DNA of 64,000 nt from Vagococcus teuberi (GTDB lineage Bacteria; Bacillota; Bacilli; Lactobacillales; Vagococcaceae), in assembly GCF_001870205.1 (NCBI RefSeq), contig NZ_CP017267.1, positions 1,786,501 through 1,850,500 of the forward strand. The letters run 5' to 3'. Both the position numbers and the translations under genes were made by a program. Below, in pieces: positions 9,678 through 19,192 of the stretch. The notes under the pieces are model-generated. The model did no database searches. It was not told where the DNA came from and saw only the letters and a program-made list of their open reading frames with translations. The stretch's first letter is position 1; every line of letters starts with the position of its first letter.

Positions 9678-10292
9678 TTACAAACCTTCTAACAATACAT
9701 TTTTTTTAATCCAATCATATACAGCATCCAAACCGTCTTGATCTTTTAAGTTAGTAAATAAAAATGTATTATCATCTCTAAAGACTTCTGTATCTTTTTT
9801 CATCACATCTAAATCTGCCCCTACATAAGGTGCTAAATCTACTTTATTGATAATAAAAAGATCACTTTTAATCATACCTTGACCAGCTTTTCTAGGAATC
9901 TTTTCTCCTTGAGCAACGTCGATAATGTAAATAGATGAATCCACTAATTCTGGGCTAAAAGTTGCCGCTAAATTATCTCCACCACTCTCAAGAAAAATAA
10001 TATCTAAATCTTCAAATCTATTTTTTAACTCCTCAATAGCAGAAAAATTCATGGAAGCATCTTCCCTAATAGCTGTATGAGGACATCCTCCTGTTTCCAC
10101 ACCAATAATTTGATCTTCATTTAACACAGAATTGTTCACTAAAAACTTGGCATCTTCTTTTGTATAAATATCATTTGTAATAACTGCTACATTTAATTCT
10201 TCATTCATTTTTCTAACTAATCTTTCGATTAATAACGTTTTTCCAGATCCTACAGGACCTCCAACGCCAATTACTACTGTTCTTTTCATCAT
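9678..10292 (-). CDS. ureG: Urease accessory GTPase UreG
   Basis: SIMIBI-class GTPase of 204 residues that delivers nickel to urease using GTP. The P-loop GGPVGSGKT is at about 11-19. The metal-binding Cys-Pro-His is in [13 protein letters not shown] (about 67), and the base-recognition motif is [16 protein letters not shown] lies upstream of the double Met start (10292 or 10289). It sits between ureF and ureD. Confidence 0.96.
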   Translation of the reverse strand: MMKRTVVIGVGGPVGSGKTLLIERLVRKMNEELNVAVITNDIYTKEDAKFLVNNSVLNEDQIIGVETGGCPHTAIREDASMNFSAIEELKNRFEDLDIIFLESGGDNLAATFSPELVDSSIYIIDVAQGEKIPRKAGQGMIKSDLFIINKVDLAPYVGADLDVMKKDTEVFRDDNTFLFTNLKDQDGLDAVYDWIKKNVLLEGL

Positions 10293-10301
10293 AATGTCCT
10301 C

Positions 10302-11006
10302 CTATGACATAAATAGTCTAAATATTTGTGTTTCATGCTTAATTTGAGATAGTTCTATTCCAGGGACATTAGCTCCTAAATAATTTGAATCTAAATCTTT
10401 TATTTCCTCAATTATGTCTTTTAATACTGTAAAGGTTCGTTGTAAGACTAGCTGACCTATCTTTTGACCTAAGGGAATAGCTCTTACTGCATTTTGGATC
10501 ATGGTAGAATTAATACTATATCCATATAAGAAAATAGATTCATTTTTCTCTAATCCTTTAATATACGCAAAAATAGCAAATACTATAGCAGGGTTACCAT
10601 AAACTTCTTTCGATTGAATCAACTCTGCATATTTTGTAATTAAAGGAATATCATGTAATATTTGGATTAAATCTATCATTTGTTTGGCTATCATTTTTGT
10701 CCCATTTCTTGTTTCAACTGATTGAGAGGAACAAGTAATTAATTGATCATAAAACCATATTTTATCTATTTCATCTTTTTCTAACGCATCAAAACATAAC
10801 GAAATAAGTAATCCTTCCCCATACTTAAATTGTGTTTTCAAATACGTATCTAGCCATAATTCAAAATCTTCGGCATTATCTACTTTGTCCGTTCTTAAAT
10901 AATTTTCCATACCAAAAGAATGATTAAACGTTCCTATGGGAAATGTCGAATCACACACCTGTACAACGTCTAAATAATTTTTAAATGATTTATTGTTAAT
11001 GTACAT
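10302..11006 (-). CDS. ureF: Urease accessory protein UreF
   Basis: All-helical urease chaperone of 234 residues that binds UreD and acts on UreG. The N-terminal hallmark CDSTFPIGTFNHSFGMENYL is present (about 18-37) and the helical body includes the conserved stretch around ETRNGTKM. It overlaps the ureE end by 11 nt, so translation is probably coupled. Confidence 0.93.
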   Translation of the reverse strand: MYINNKSFKNYLDVVQVCDSTFPIGTFNHSFGMENYLRTDKVDNAEDFELWLDTYLKTQFKYGEGLLISLCFDALEKDEIDKIWFYDQLITCSSQSVETRNGTKMIAKQMIDLIQILHDIPLITKYAELIQSKEVYGNPAIVFAIFAYIKGLEKNESIFLYGYSINSTMIQNAVRAIPLGQKIGQLVLQRTFTVLKDIIEEIKDLDSNYLGANVPGIELSQIKHETQIFRLFMS

Positions 11007-11451
11007 GAGACAAGTCCACGTGTTTTAATGGTTTTTTTAATTGAATCACATCAATGCGATAATCAACAGATTTGGCATCAAGTAATTCGACAACTGTCGG
11101 ATCAAACTCTAAAACTATTTGTCCATCTTCTACGACAACAGGTTTATGAGTATTTCCTAACATATGAGCAACCTCTCCCATTTCATCAATTGTTGAAGGA
11201 CTGACTATAATCATTTTTTCTGAACGGACTGTAACGAGTAATACATTATGATCATCGATAAAAAATATTGCTCCATTACTTAATTTTTCACTATCTTCTG
11301 ATAAGTTAATCCCATAATCATTGCCATGATCAGACGTCACACGTAGTATTTTCTTATTCAATTCATCATGAGTTAAAGATACCGTTTCGACATGGAATGT
11401 TTCTATATCATTTACTTCATCTATTGTTGTATCTATTTTATTAAAAATCAT
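10996..11451 (-). CDS. ureE: Urease nickel metallochaperone UreE
   Basis: Nickel carrier of 151 residues that loads UreG. The N-terminal peptide-binding half and the C-terminal metal-binding half are recognisable; the latter has MLGNTHKPVVVEDGQIVLEFD with its conserved His. The tail ends HVDLSHVH, so it lacks the long poly-His tail of Klebsiella UreE. It starts about 110 nt after ureC, with a hairpin in that gap. Confidence 0.93.
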   Translation of the reverse strand: MIFNKIDTTIDEVNDIETFHVETVSLTHDELNKKILRVTSDHGNDYGINLSEDSEKLSNGAIFFIDDHNVLLVTVRSEKMIIVSPSTIDEMGEVAHMLGNTHKPVVVEDGQIVLEFDPTVVELLDAKSVDYRIDVIQLKKPLKHVDLSHVH

Positions 11452-11480
11452 ACTTTTTTTACTCCATTTCTTTAAAAGAA

Positions 11481-11537
11481 TAGATGATAATGTGAATCAT
11501 CCTAATTACTATTATTCCTATTCACATTTATCATCTA
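11481..11537 (-). repeat. Intra-operon hairpin between ureC and ureE
   Basis: An inverted repeat of about 17 bp (11481-11497 with 11520-11537, one bulge) with a 22-nt loop lies in the 109-nt gap between ureC and ureE. No T-run follows on the minus strand, so it is not a standard terminator. An mRNA stability or processing element separating structural from accessory genes is a reasonable inference. Confidence 0.6.
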
Positions 11538-11560
11538 AAACTACATTCAACTATTTCATT

Positions 11561-13282
11561 TTAGAATAAATAGTATCTTTGACTTAATGCTACTTGATCA
11601 ATTGGTTCACATGTAATCAATTCATCATCGATTTTTACATCGAATGTTTGTGGATCTACTGAGATAGTTTTTGGGCTATAATTATTTAATTTCATATCTC
11701 GTTTCGTTAAGTTTCTTGTATTATGTACTGGAAGAACTACTTTTCCTAAGTTAATTTGATCTTTAATACCATGTTCATAGGCATAAGTTGAAACAAACGT
11801 AATATTAGTTGTTTCAACCGCTTTTCCATAAGCACCAAAAAGATCTCTCATAAGTCTAGGTTGAGGTGTCGGTAAACTAGAACTTGCATCTCCCATAACA
11901 CCGTAAGTAATCATCCCCATTTTCAATACCATTTTTGGTTTTGCCCCAAATTTAGCTGGTTCCCAGATAACTAAATCAGCAAATTTACCGACTTCAACTG
12001 ATCCAATATAGTCTGATACACCATTAGTAATAGCTGGGTTGATTGTATATTTTGCAATATAGCGTTTTATACGATTATTATCATTAAACTCGCTATCACC
12101 TTCTAACGGTCCACGTTGTTTTTTCATTTTATCTGCTAATTGCCAACAACGCATTGCAACTTCACCAACACGTCCCATTGCCATCGCGTCTGATGTCATG
12201 ATACTTAAAGCTCCCATATCATGTAATACATCTTCGGCTGCAATAGTTTGTTTACGTACACGTGATTCAGCGAACGATACGTCCTCAGGTAATTTTGGAT
12301 CTAAATTATGACAAACCATAACCATATCAAATAACTCACTAATCTCATTTACTGTGTATGGATTTGTTGGATTAGTTGAAGAAGGTAACACATTATCATG
12401 CCCTGCTACAACCATAATATCTGGAGCATGACCTCCACCAGCACCTTCAGTATGGAACGTATGAACTGTTCTTCCTGCAAAAGCATCAAGTGTATTCCCT
12501 ACAAATCCACCTTCGTTTAATGAGTCAGTATGCACAGCAAATTGTACATCATATTCATCAGCAGCTTTTAATGAATTATCAATACCTGCACTAGTTGCAC
12601 CCCAATCTTCATGGGTCTTAATTGCCATAGCGCCTGCTTCAATTTGCTCAGCGATAGTTTCCGGCGTAGCACCAGATCCTTTTGCCATAACACCAAAGTT
12701 AATTGGTAAATTTTCAGCTGATTGTAACATTTTTTCGATATGCCATTTACCTGGAGAGGTTGTCGCTGAATTCGTTCCATCAGCTGGACCTGTCCCTCCA
12801 CCAAATAGTGTTGTGATACCATTATCCAACGCTGCATGAGCTAATCCTGGTGAAATAAAATGCACATGGATATCTAAACCTCCTGCAGTAACAATTAAAC
12901 CTTCTGCAGATATTGCTTCAGTACTTGCACCAACAACAAAGTCAATGTTATCCATGTTGTCTGGATTTCCACCTTTACCAATTGCGATAATTTTTCCATC
13001 ACGAATACCAATATCTGCTTTGATAATTCCTGTGTAGTCTATAATTGTCGCATTAGTAATAATAGTATCCACTACTAGAGGATTTGAACGGCGTGTTTCT
13101 GTCGCACTAACGCCCATTCCATCACGTAATACTTTTCCTCCACCAAATTTACTCTCTTGACCATGAACTGTATAATCTTTTTCGATAGCTGCAAATAAAT
13201 CAGTATCTCCTAAACGAATGCTATCTCCTATCACAGGGCCAAACATTTGTGAATATTTTTTTCTATCTAATTCAAAACTCAT
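11561..13282 (-). CDS. ureC: Urease alpha subunit UreC
   Basis: Catalytic subunit of urease (urea to ammonia and carbamate), 573 residues, amidohydrolase fold. Active-site elements are all visible: the nickel histidines in GGLDIHVHF, the lysine to be carbamylated in [11 protein letters not shown], further ligands in [10 protein letters not shown] and [14 protein letters not shown], the flap/catalytic His in [13 protein letters not shown], and the Asp ligand in [12 protein letters not shown]. Length matches the family, so the enzyme looks intact. Confidence 0.98.
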   Translation of the reverse strand: MSFELDRKKYSQMFGPVIGDSIRLGDTDLFAAIEKDYTVHGQESKFGGGKVLRDGMGVSATETRRSNPLVVDTIITNATIIDYTGIIKADIGIRDGKIIAIGKGGNPDNMDNIDFVVGASTEAISAEGLIVTAGGLDIHVHFISPGLAHAALDNGITTLFGGGTGPADGTNSATTSPGKWHIEKMLQSAENLPINFGVMAKGSGATPETIAEQIEAGAMAIKTHEDWGATSAGIDNSLKAADEYDVQFAVHTDSLNEGGFVGNTLDAFAGRTVHTFHTEGAGGGHAPDIMVVAGHDNVLPSSTNPTNPYTVNEISELFDMVMVCHNLDPKLPEDVSFAESRVRKQTIAAEDVLHDMGALSIMTSDAMAMGRVGEVAMRCWQLADKMKKQRGPLEGDSEFNDNNRIKRYIAKYTINPAITNGVSDYIGSVEVGKFADLVIWEPAKFGAKPKMVLKMGMITYGVMGDASSSLPTPQPRLMRDLFGAYGKAVETTNITFVSTYAYEHGIKDQINLGKVVLPVHNTRNLTKRDMKLNNYSPKTISVDPQTFDVKIDDELITCEPIDQVALSQRYYLF

Positions 13283-13304
13283 ATTTTTCCCTCTTTTCTA
13301 TCTT

Positions 13305-13631
13305 CTATTTATTTCGATCATCATCTAAATAGCCATTTACTTTATCGTTGAAACCAAAGATACGACGTTTTCCACCTAGATCAATTAAATTCACTTTTCT
13401 CACTTCACCTGGTTCAAAACGGACAGCAGTTCCTGCTGGTATATCTAATCGTTTTCCTCTAGCTTTATCTCGGTCAAATTTTAATCCTTCTTCATTCGCT
13501 TCAAAAAAATGAAAATGAGAACCTACTTGAACAGCTCTATCTCCAATATTTTTAACTTCGATAGTTATTGCTTCATAGCCTTCATTACAAAGAACTGGAT
13601 CTTTTGCTAATTTATATTCTCCTGGTATCAT
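13305..13631 (-). CDS. ureB: Urease beta subunit UreB
   Basis: Small structural subunit of 108 residues that completes the urease trimer. Diagnostic segments are MIPGEYKLA at the N terminus, [11 protein letters not shown] (about 41-51) and [13 protein letters not shown]. It is kept separate from UreA, as in most Gram-positive ureases. It lies between ureA and ureC with short gaps. Confidence 0.97.
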   Translation of the reverse strand: MIPGEYKLAKDPVLCNEGYEAITIEVKNIGDRAVQVGSHFHFFEANEEGLKFDRDKARGKRLDIPAGTAVRFEPGEVRKVNLIDLGGKRRIFGFNDKVNGYLDDDRNK

Positions 13632-13653
13632 AATGTATTCCCCCTTATAATTT

Positions 13654-13956
13654 TTATTGAATTGGATCGTGAATCGTTACTAACTTAGTTCCATCTGGAA
13701 AAGTTGCTTCAACTTGAATCATAGGGATCATTTCTGAAACACCTTCCATCACATCATCTTTTGTTAAAAGGGTTCTCCCATCATTCATCAGCTCAGAAAC
13801 TGATTTTCCCTCTCTAGCTCCTTCTAGAACTAAATCAGTAATTAATGCGATACTTTCTGGATGATTTAATTTAATTTTCTTTTCTCTCCGTCTATTTGCT
13901 ATCATAGCTGCTAAACTGATCATCATTTTTTCTTGTTCTCTTGTTGTTAATTGCAT
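13654..13956 (-). CDS. ureA: Urease gamma subunit UreA
   Basis: Smallest urease subunit, 100 residues when started at the ATG at 13956, which has AAAGGGG 7 nt upstream. An ATG two codons earlier sits too close to that site. The family pattern is clear: [13 protein letters not shown], then [12 protein letters not shown] (about 30) and [13 protein letters not shown]. It is the first structural gene after ureI. Confidence 0.97.
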   Translation of the reverse strand: MQLTTREQEKMMISLAAMIANRRREKKIKLNHPESIALITDLVLEGAREGKSVSELMNDGRTLLTKDDVMEGVSEMIPMIQVEATFPDGTKLVTIHDPIQ

Positions 13957-13974
13957 GTTCATTCCCCTTTCATA

Positions 13975-14493
13975 CTATTTTGGCCACATACTTAATAACA
14001 TTAAAAATCCTGGTATCCAAGCTGTTACTATGCCTTCGCCAACGGCTAAATAGCCAACGAATTTACCAAGATCTTTCCCTAATGTGTTTTCGATAAAACC
14101 TGTCAACCATAAAATTCCCCATAGGAACCAGATAATTCCATATAAAGAATTTCCACCATACCCTGAAAAACATAGTATTCCAGCTGGTATTGAGTTAATA
14201 GCGACAAATAAACTAAACCAACCATATAATCTTTGGTCTAAATTAAAGATTGAATTGATTGCTGTATACAGATAGGTAAATGCAAATAATAATCCTGTAG
14301 CACTTGCGTAAAACCATGAAGCATCTTTATTAGCAATAATTCCATAGGATAGGGCAACAATGTTTAATATTAAACTGAGCCCACCTGTAAAAAGATTCAT
14401 TACTACAATAGATTTATCTTTTATTCCTTGTAGTCGGTACAACCCATTACTTATTAGAACCATACCTACATAAAGTAAAATCACACCAAGCAT
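13975..14493 (-). CDS. ureI: Urea channel UreI (AmiS/UreI family)
   Basis: Inner-membrane urea channel of about 172 residues with six predicted membrane helices. It matches the AmiS/UreI family in length, position and segments such as YGGNSLYGIIWFLWGILWL. The frame opens with a GTG at 14505, but AGAGGTGAG lies 8 nt before the ATG at 14493. It is the first gene of the operon. In S. salivarius and Helicobacter, UreI lets urea enter at low pH, supporting an acid-resistance role here. Confidence 0.92.
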   Translation of the reverse strand: MLGVILLYVGMVLISNGLYRLQGIKDKSIVVMNLFTGGLSLILNIVALSYGIIANKDASWFYASATGLLFAFTYLYTAINSIFNLDQRLYGWFSLFVAINSIPAGILCFSGYGGNSLYGIIWFLWGILWLTGFIENTLGKDLGKFVGYLAVGEGIVTAWIPGFLMLLSMWPK

Positions 14494-14833
14494 TAGTTTT
14501 CTCACCTCTTTTCTAAATATGATGTGCTAATCATTTAAAAAACTTTTAGCAACTTATAATAGATTAAAATTTAAAATTAACTTTTTTTGGAGTATTCTTT
14601 TGTTTTTTTGTTATTTTATAAATATAAAAAAAGTTATATTAAAACGTCTTACTAATTTTCGATTTCTTATATTTGTTGATTATATAGACTAAAATCGGAC
14701 ATTATTTTAATTTTTATGTTTTTTTGTATGACTTATTAGCAATTTTTAAAAATATATTTTGAATTTTTTGAGAATGTTTTTTCAAAAAAAGATACTTTTT
14801 TCCCCATATGATGATTGGATTTATGAATAAAGA
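14494..14833 (-). promoter_or_regulatory. Leader and promoter region of the urease operon
   Basis: About 340 nt without a gene, very AT-rich. On the minus strand a TATAAT (14684-14679) is a candidate -10 with no good -35, which would give an untranslated leader of about 185 nt. I found no clear GlnR/TnrA site. An A/T-rich stretch around 14740-14790 loosely resembles CodY targets but is too degenerate to call. Confidence 0.35.
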
Positions 14834-14836
14834 TAC

Positions 14837-14877
14837 AAAAAAACACAGGAAAGCGACATTTGCTTTCCTGTGTTTTT
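14837..14877 (-). terminator. Terminator of rnjB
   Basis: A 12-bp stem (14843-14854 with 14862-14873) with a 7-nt loop and T-rich tails on both strands. It ends rnjB and separates it from the urease promoter region. Confidence 0.85.
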
Positions 14878-14891
14878 CACTATTATTTATT

Positions 14892-16565
14892 TTATTTTCT
14901 TTTCTGACTAGACTCCATAATCACTGGTAAAATAACTGGTCGACGTTTCGTTTGTTCGTAGAGATAGCGACTTAACTGGTCTCTTATCTCTTGCTTCAGC
15001 ACACCCCAGTCAAAATCTTGCTTTTCAAGATTTTCAAGGACGACTGTCTCTACAATATCGCCACTTTCTTTCATCAAATTATTACTTGATTTCATGTAAA
15101 CAAACCCACGTGACGTGATTCTAGCTGGAGAAATAATTTTTTTCTCGCGACGACTAATCGTAATGGCTGCGATAATAATACCATCTTCAGATAAAATTTT
15201 TCTATCTCTTAAGACAATATTTCCAATGTCTCCTACACCGAGTCCATCTATCAAGATATTTTCGACTTCAATAGAGCCTGTCATTCTCAATCGACCTGTT
15301 TCAAATTCTAAAATATCTCCTTTACCTAAGATAAAGATGTTTTTAAATGGAATACCTACTTGATTTGCCAATTCAGCATGTTTGGCTAACACTCTGTATT
15401 CCCCTTGAATAGGGATAAAGAAGGTTGGTTTCATTAGGTTTAACATCAATTTTAAATCATTTTGGTTAGCATGTCCTGAAACTTTCACTGTATCTGAAAT
15501 AGTTTGGACTGTTCCACCTGCGCGATAAACCATGTCTTCTGTTTTGGCTACCATTGTTTCAACAGCAGTTGATGGTGTTGTGGTGATGTAGATTAGGTCG
15601 CCTTCTGTTATACGGATAAAACGGTGACGTCCACTCGCCATTTTTTGCAATGTGTTTAATGGCTCACCCATACGACCAGTTTCTAAAATAACTAATTCAT
15701 GTGGTTCTTTATGTTTCATTTGTTTTTCTGTTATTATCAACTCATCATTTGGTAATGTTAGTTTTCCTAGACGAATCGCTGTACGAACAATTTGCTCAAC
15801 ATCTTTTCCAGTTAGAACAACAAATCGCTCACTCAAATAAGCTGCGTCAAATACTTGTTGGATGCGTTGCAAATTACTTGCCACACTAGCCACAATAATG
15901 CGACCTTCCCAATATCTAAATGTATCGACTACCTCATCAGCCACTTCATTTTCAGAAGCAGATAATATATTACTCTCGGCGTTAGTTGAGTCACTTAGTA
16001 AAGCTAATACACCTTTTTTACCAATCTCTGCTAATCTAGCAAAATCTGTTTGGTACATTGGACTTGCACTTTGATCAAATTTGAAATCCCCTGTATAAAC
16101 GATTTGCCCTTCTCCAGTTGTTAACACAATTCCCATAGAGTCTGGAACAGTATGAGTTGTTCTAAAGAAGCTCACTTCTGATTTGCTGAATTCAATGATT
16201 GTGTTTTCATCAATCACGTGGAAATCATCAAAATCTTTTGTGTTAGGGTAATTTTTTACATTAATTTTAGCTAGTTCAATTGTTAATTCAGACCCAAATA
16301 CTGGTACTGAAACTTTTTCTAATAGATAAGGTAGGGCCCCAATAGCGTCTGCATGTCCGTGACTTAGAAATACTCCAGCAATCTTATCTTGACGTTCAAC
16401 TAAATAAGAAAAATCAGGGATTACCATATCAATTCCTAATTGTTCATTTTCTGGGTATTTCAACCCACAATCCATTACAAAAATTTCTTCCTCAATTTCT
16501 GCTATATAGATACTTTTCCCGTTTTCTCTAACTCCTCCTAGAGGAATTATTTTTACTTCACTCAC
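14892..16565 (-). CDS. rnjB: Ribonuclease J2
   Basis: Metallo-beta-lactamase/beta-CASP RNase of 557 residues. The zinc motif normally HxHxDH reads HGHADA at residues 69-74, so the last His is replaced by Ala. This degenerate form is typical of RNase J2 rather than the active paralogue J1. The beta-CASP centre and C-terminal domain are present. J2 forms a complex with J1 in mRNA turnover; J1 must be encoded elsewhere. The gene has its own terminator and is probably monocistronic. Confidence 0.88.
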   Translation of the reverse strand: MSEVKIIPLGGVRENGKSIYIAEIEEEIFVMDCGLKYPENEQLGIDMVIPDFSYLVERQDKIAGVFLSHGHADAIGALPYLLEKVSVPVFGSELTIELAKINVKNYPNTKDFDDFHVIDENTIIEFSKSEVSFFRTTHTVPDSMGIVLTTGEGQIVYTGDFKFDQSASPMYQTDFARLAEIGKKGVLALLSDSTNAESNILSASENEVADEVVDTFRYWEGRIIVASVASNLQRIQQVFDAAYLSERFVVLTGKDVEQIVRTAIRLGKLTLPNDELIITEKQMKHKEPHELVILETGRMGEPLNTLQKMASGRHRFIRITEGDLIYITTTPSTAVETMVAKTEDMVYRAGGTVQTISDTVKVSGHANQNDLKLMLNLMKPTFFIPIQGEYRVLAKHAELANQVGIPFKNIFILGKGDILEFETGRLRMTGSIEVENILIDGLGVGDIGNIVLRDRKILSEDGIIIAAITISRREKKIISPARITSRGFVYMKSSNNLMKESGDIVETVVLENLEKQDFDWGVLKQEIRDQLSRYLYEQTKRRPVILPVIMESSQKRK

Positions 16566-16802
16566 TAATTCTCCACCTCAATTATGCTATATAATTCTTT
16601 ATATATAGCTCTTTCATTATTTTTCTTGTTCACGATCTATATTTATCAATAACTTGCCATAAAATAATTGCTTACCTGTCACTCAAACGAATTATTTCGA
16701 CTTGATAAATTTTACACGTCTTAAGTTGATACCATTTTATCATAAAAAACAAAAAATTTCTGTAAGATATACTTTCTCACTCATCTATTATGAAAATACT
16801 AA

Positions 16803-18242
16803 TTACTCTTCAATGTGTTTATTCCATTGCGTGATGATGTCTTTAAATTTTATGATAAATAAATCAATTTGTTTTGTCGTTAGTCGTGAGACATTCACTC
16901 GGCAGCTTTGCATTTCTTTACTCATCACAAATCCTGGCAATACAACAATAGAGTCTTTAATTAACAAACGCCAATCCTCTTTTATCAGCGTGCGCTTAGT
17001 ATAGGTCAACCATATATAATAGCCACCTTTTGGCATCGTATAATCAAGACTAGAACTTAATTCTTTTTTGATGGCCTCAATAAAATACCTCATTCTCTCT
17101 TCTAGAGTCTGACGTAATACCATCAATTTTTCAGAAAACTCTGGGTCTGAGACGGCATATGATGCCATGACCTGAGGAAAAATATTTAACTGGGTTTCAT
17201 ATTCATCTCTTAGCTTTGCAACTTCATCCAGCACATAAACAGGTGCTTCAATCCATCCTAATTGCATTCTACTACCTAGTATTTTCGACAACGACCCAAT
17301 GTAGATAACTAATTGAGGAGATAATTCTTTAAGTAACGGTATTCTACTAGGAGCTTCATAAGCTAACTGGCCAAACACATCATCTTCAATAATCGGAATG
17401 CGATATAGCTCACACAATGCTATTAATTTTTTTCGTCTAGTCAAACTCATCGTGGTACCTGTTGGATTTTGAAAGTTCGGATTAGTTAAGATAAGTTGGA
17501 TACTCTCTTTTTTTATTGCATCCTCTAACTCATTCAAACACAAACCATCTTTATCAATTGGTATCCTAACTACTTTAATCGACATGGCATTTAAAACAGA
17601 AATGCCATTAAAAAAAGACGGATCTTCCAATGCCACAGTGTCTCCCGGTTTTAGTAAAGATTGGATTAGTAACACTAAACTTTGTTGTCCACCAGCTGTT
17701 AACATGATTTCTTCGATTTTTGGTTCATACGAATACATTTTGCCTACCAATGTCGCAATATTTTTTCGAAGTGGCTTATATCCAAGTCTAGATACTTCTA
17801 CAGATAAAAATGATTGCCAATTTACATTAGGCAAACTGATATTAGGAATTAAATTATAAGGTAACTCACCACTATAAGCATCTAATACACTTGACGCGTC
17901 CATTTTTATCATCTCTTCGACTTTTGTCATGTAATCATTTTGTTGGTATTTTTGATAATTAAACTGAATTCGCTCTCTCAAATGATTAACCGCCTGTGCT
18001 TCTGACTGGCCAATAACATACGTTCCACTGCTCGCTCGTTTTTCGACAAACCCTTCAGCATTTAACTCATCATAAGCTCTTACAACGGTACTGCGATTGA
18101 CACCTAGTTGATTAGCTAACTCTCTTTCTGATGGTAGTCTAAAATTTTCGTACAGAATACCTTCATCAATTTGATAAATCAATTGATTCATAATTTGTCG
18201 ATACAATGGCGTATTGGTTTCTCTTTCTAATATAATATTCAT
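16803..18242 (-). CDS. pdxR: PdxR-like MocR/GntR regulator with aminotransferase domain
   Basis: A GntR-type winged helix (about 1-75, with RLPSERELANQLGVNRSTVVRAYDEL) fused to a class I aminotransferase-like domain (to residue 479). The PLP lysine lies in YIGSLSKILGSRMQLGW. MocR proteins sense PLP and control B6 genes. It is divergent from a pyridoxal kinase and an ECF S component, which strongly suggests PdxR. The frame opens at 18332, but the ATG at 18242 has GAGGTGAG just upstream and leaves room for the shared promoter. Confidence 0.85.
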   Translation of the reverse strand: MNIILERETNTPLYRQIMNQLIYQIDEGILYENFRLPSERELANQLGVNRSTVVRAYDELNAEGFVEKRASSGTYVIGQSEAQAVNHLRERIQFNYQKYQQNDYMTKVEEMIKMDASSVLDAYSGELPYNLIPNISLPNVNWQSFLSVEVSRLGYKPLRKNIATLVGKMYSYEPKIEEIMLTAGGQQSLVLLIQSLLKPGDTVALEDPSFFNGISVLNAMSIKVVRIPIDKDGLCLNELEDAIKKESIQLILTNPNFQNPTGTTMSLTRRKKLIALCELYRIPIIEDDVFGQLAYEAPSRIPLLKELSPQLVIYIGSLSKILGSRMQLGWIEAPVYVLDEVAKLRDEYETQLNIFPQVMASYAVSDPEFSEKLMVLRQTLEERMRYFIEAIKKELSSSLDYTMPKGGYYIWLTYTKRTLIKEDWRLLIKDSIVVLPGFVMSKEMQSCRVNVSRLTTKQIDLFIIKFKDIITQWNKHIEE

Positions 18243-18262
18243 TATCTCACCTCTTTGTATCA

Positions 18263-18304
18263 GTATATCATAAATTGGATGGGTCCAATTTTTTTTAATT
18301 GGCT
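18263..18304. promoter_or_regulatory. Shared pdxR/pdxK control region with inverted repeat
   Basis: An inverted repeat AATTGGA-N4-TCCAATT (18273-18290) and a further AATTGG half-site (18297-18302) lie between the divergent genes. On the minus strand TATACT (18268-18263) is a good -10 for pdxR, and the repeat lies just upstream of it. MocR-type regulators commonly bind such repeats; binding here is inferred. Confidence 0.5.
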
Positions 18305-18363
18305 CTAGGTTTTTAAAATCAACATGGTACACTTTACTACAACATCAACAAGGAGTGTTCACT

Positions 18364-19191
18364 ATGGTAAAAAAAATATTAACCGTTGCTGGCTCTGATG
18401 CAGGAGGCGGAGCAGGAATTCAAGCAGATTTAAAAACATTTGAAGAATACGGGACATTTGGGATAAGCAGTATCACCAGTATTTTAACCGTTGATCCCAA
18501 AACAAAAAAACCATCCATTTACCCAATCCCGATTGATATTGTGGAAAAAGAACTCGATACTGCCTTTTCTGGGGGCGCGCTTGACGCATTAAAAATCGGG
18601 CTATTAGGTAGTTTACCAGTCATTGATTTACTCGAACATTATTTAGTCAAAGTAAATCAAAAAAATATCGTTTTAGATCCTGTGATGGCTGTTAAAACAA
18701 ATAAAGATGTGTTACAACCTGAATTGGTCAATGGCATGATAAAAAAATTGATGCCTTTAGCAGATATTGTGACACCAAATCTTGTCGAAGCCTGTATATT
18801 GTCTGATATGCCGACAATTGAAACAGAAGAAGACATGAGGAAAGCTGTCAAAAAGATTTTCGACCTTGGGCCAAAATCTGTCATCATCAAAGGGGGCGCT
18901 CGTTTTAAAGGAGACGTTGCAACGGATTTATTTTATGATGGTGAACAGCTTTTGTTTATCCACGAAGACAAGTTAGATACTGTTACAAACCACGGAGCTG
19001 GATGCTCCTTTGCAGCGGCTATTACTGCAGGACTTGCAAAAGGATTAACCCTTGAATCAAGTGTTAGGTTAGCTAAAAAATATGTAACAAGTGCAATAAA
19101 ACATGGACTATATTTAAATGACTTTACAGGATATGTTTGGCATGGTGCCTTTTTAGAAGCAACAAATAGAATGACTTTAGGAGATGATTAG
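18364..19191 (+). CDS. pdxK: Pyridoxine/pyridoxal/pyridoxamine kinase (ThiD-like fold)
   Basis: Ribokinase-fold kinase of 275 residues that phosphorylates B6 vitamers. Visible are the N-terminal TVAGSDAGGGAGIQADLKTF, the substrate-site strand VLDPVMAVKT, and the ATP/anion-hole motif NHGAGCSFAAAI near residue 210. The family includes the thiamin enzyme ThiD. The PdxR neighbour and the ECF partner favour the B6 role. AGGAG lies 8 nt before the ATG; an in-frame GTG at 18355 overlaps that site. Confidence 0.85.
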   Translation: MVKKILTVAGSDAGGGAGIQADLKTFEEYGTFGISSITSILTVDPKTKKPSIYPIPIDIVEKELDTAFSGGALDALKIGLLGSLPVIDLLEHYLVKVNQKNIVLDPVMAVKTNKDVLQPELVNGMIKKLMPLADIVTPNLVEACILSDMPTIETEEDMRKAVKKIFDLGPKSVIIKGGARFKGDVATDLFYDGEQLLFIHEDKLDTVTNHGAGCSFAAAITAGLAKGLTLESSVRLAKKYVTSAIKHGLYLNDFTGYVWHGAFLEATNRMTLGDD

Positions 19192-19192
19192 T

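Noticed and set aside
12568-12837. An 89-codon minus-strand frame inside ureC
   Set aside because: It overlaps the catalytic subunit in another frame, and the product has low-complexity Leu/Gln composition.
14500-14830. GlnR/TnrA or NikR operators upstream of ureI
   Set aside because: No stretch matched the spaced half-sites well enough in this AT-rich background.
16566-16802. Possible small gene between rnjB and pdxR
   Set aside because: The open plus-strand frame here extends antisense into pdxR and lacks a ribosome-binding site; nothing else is visible in this gap.
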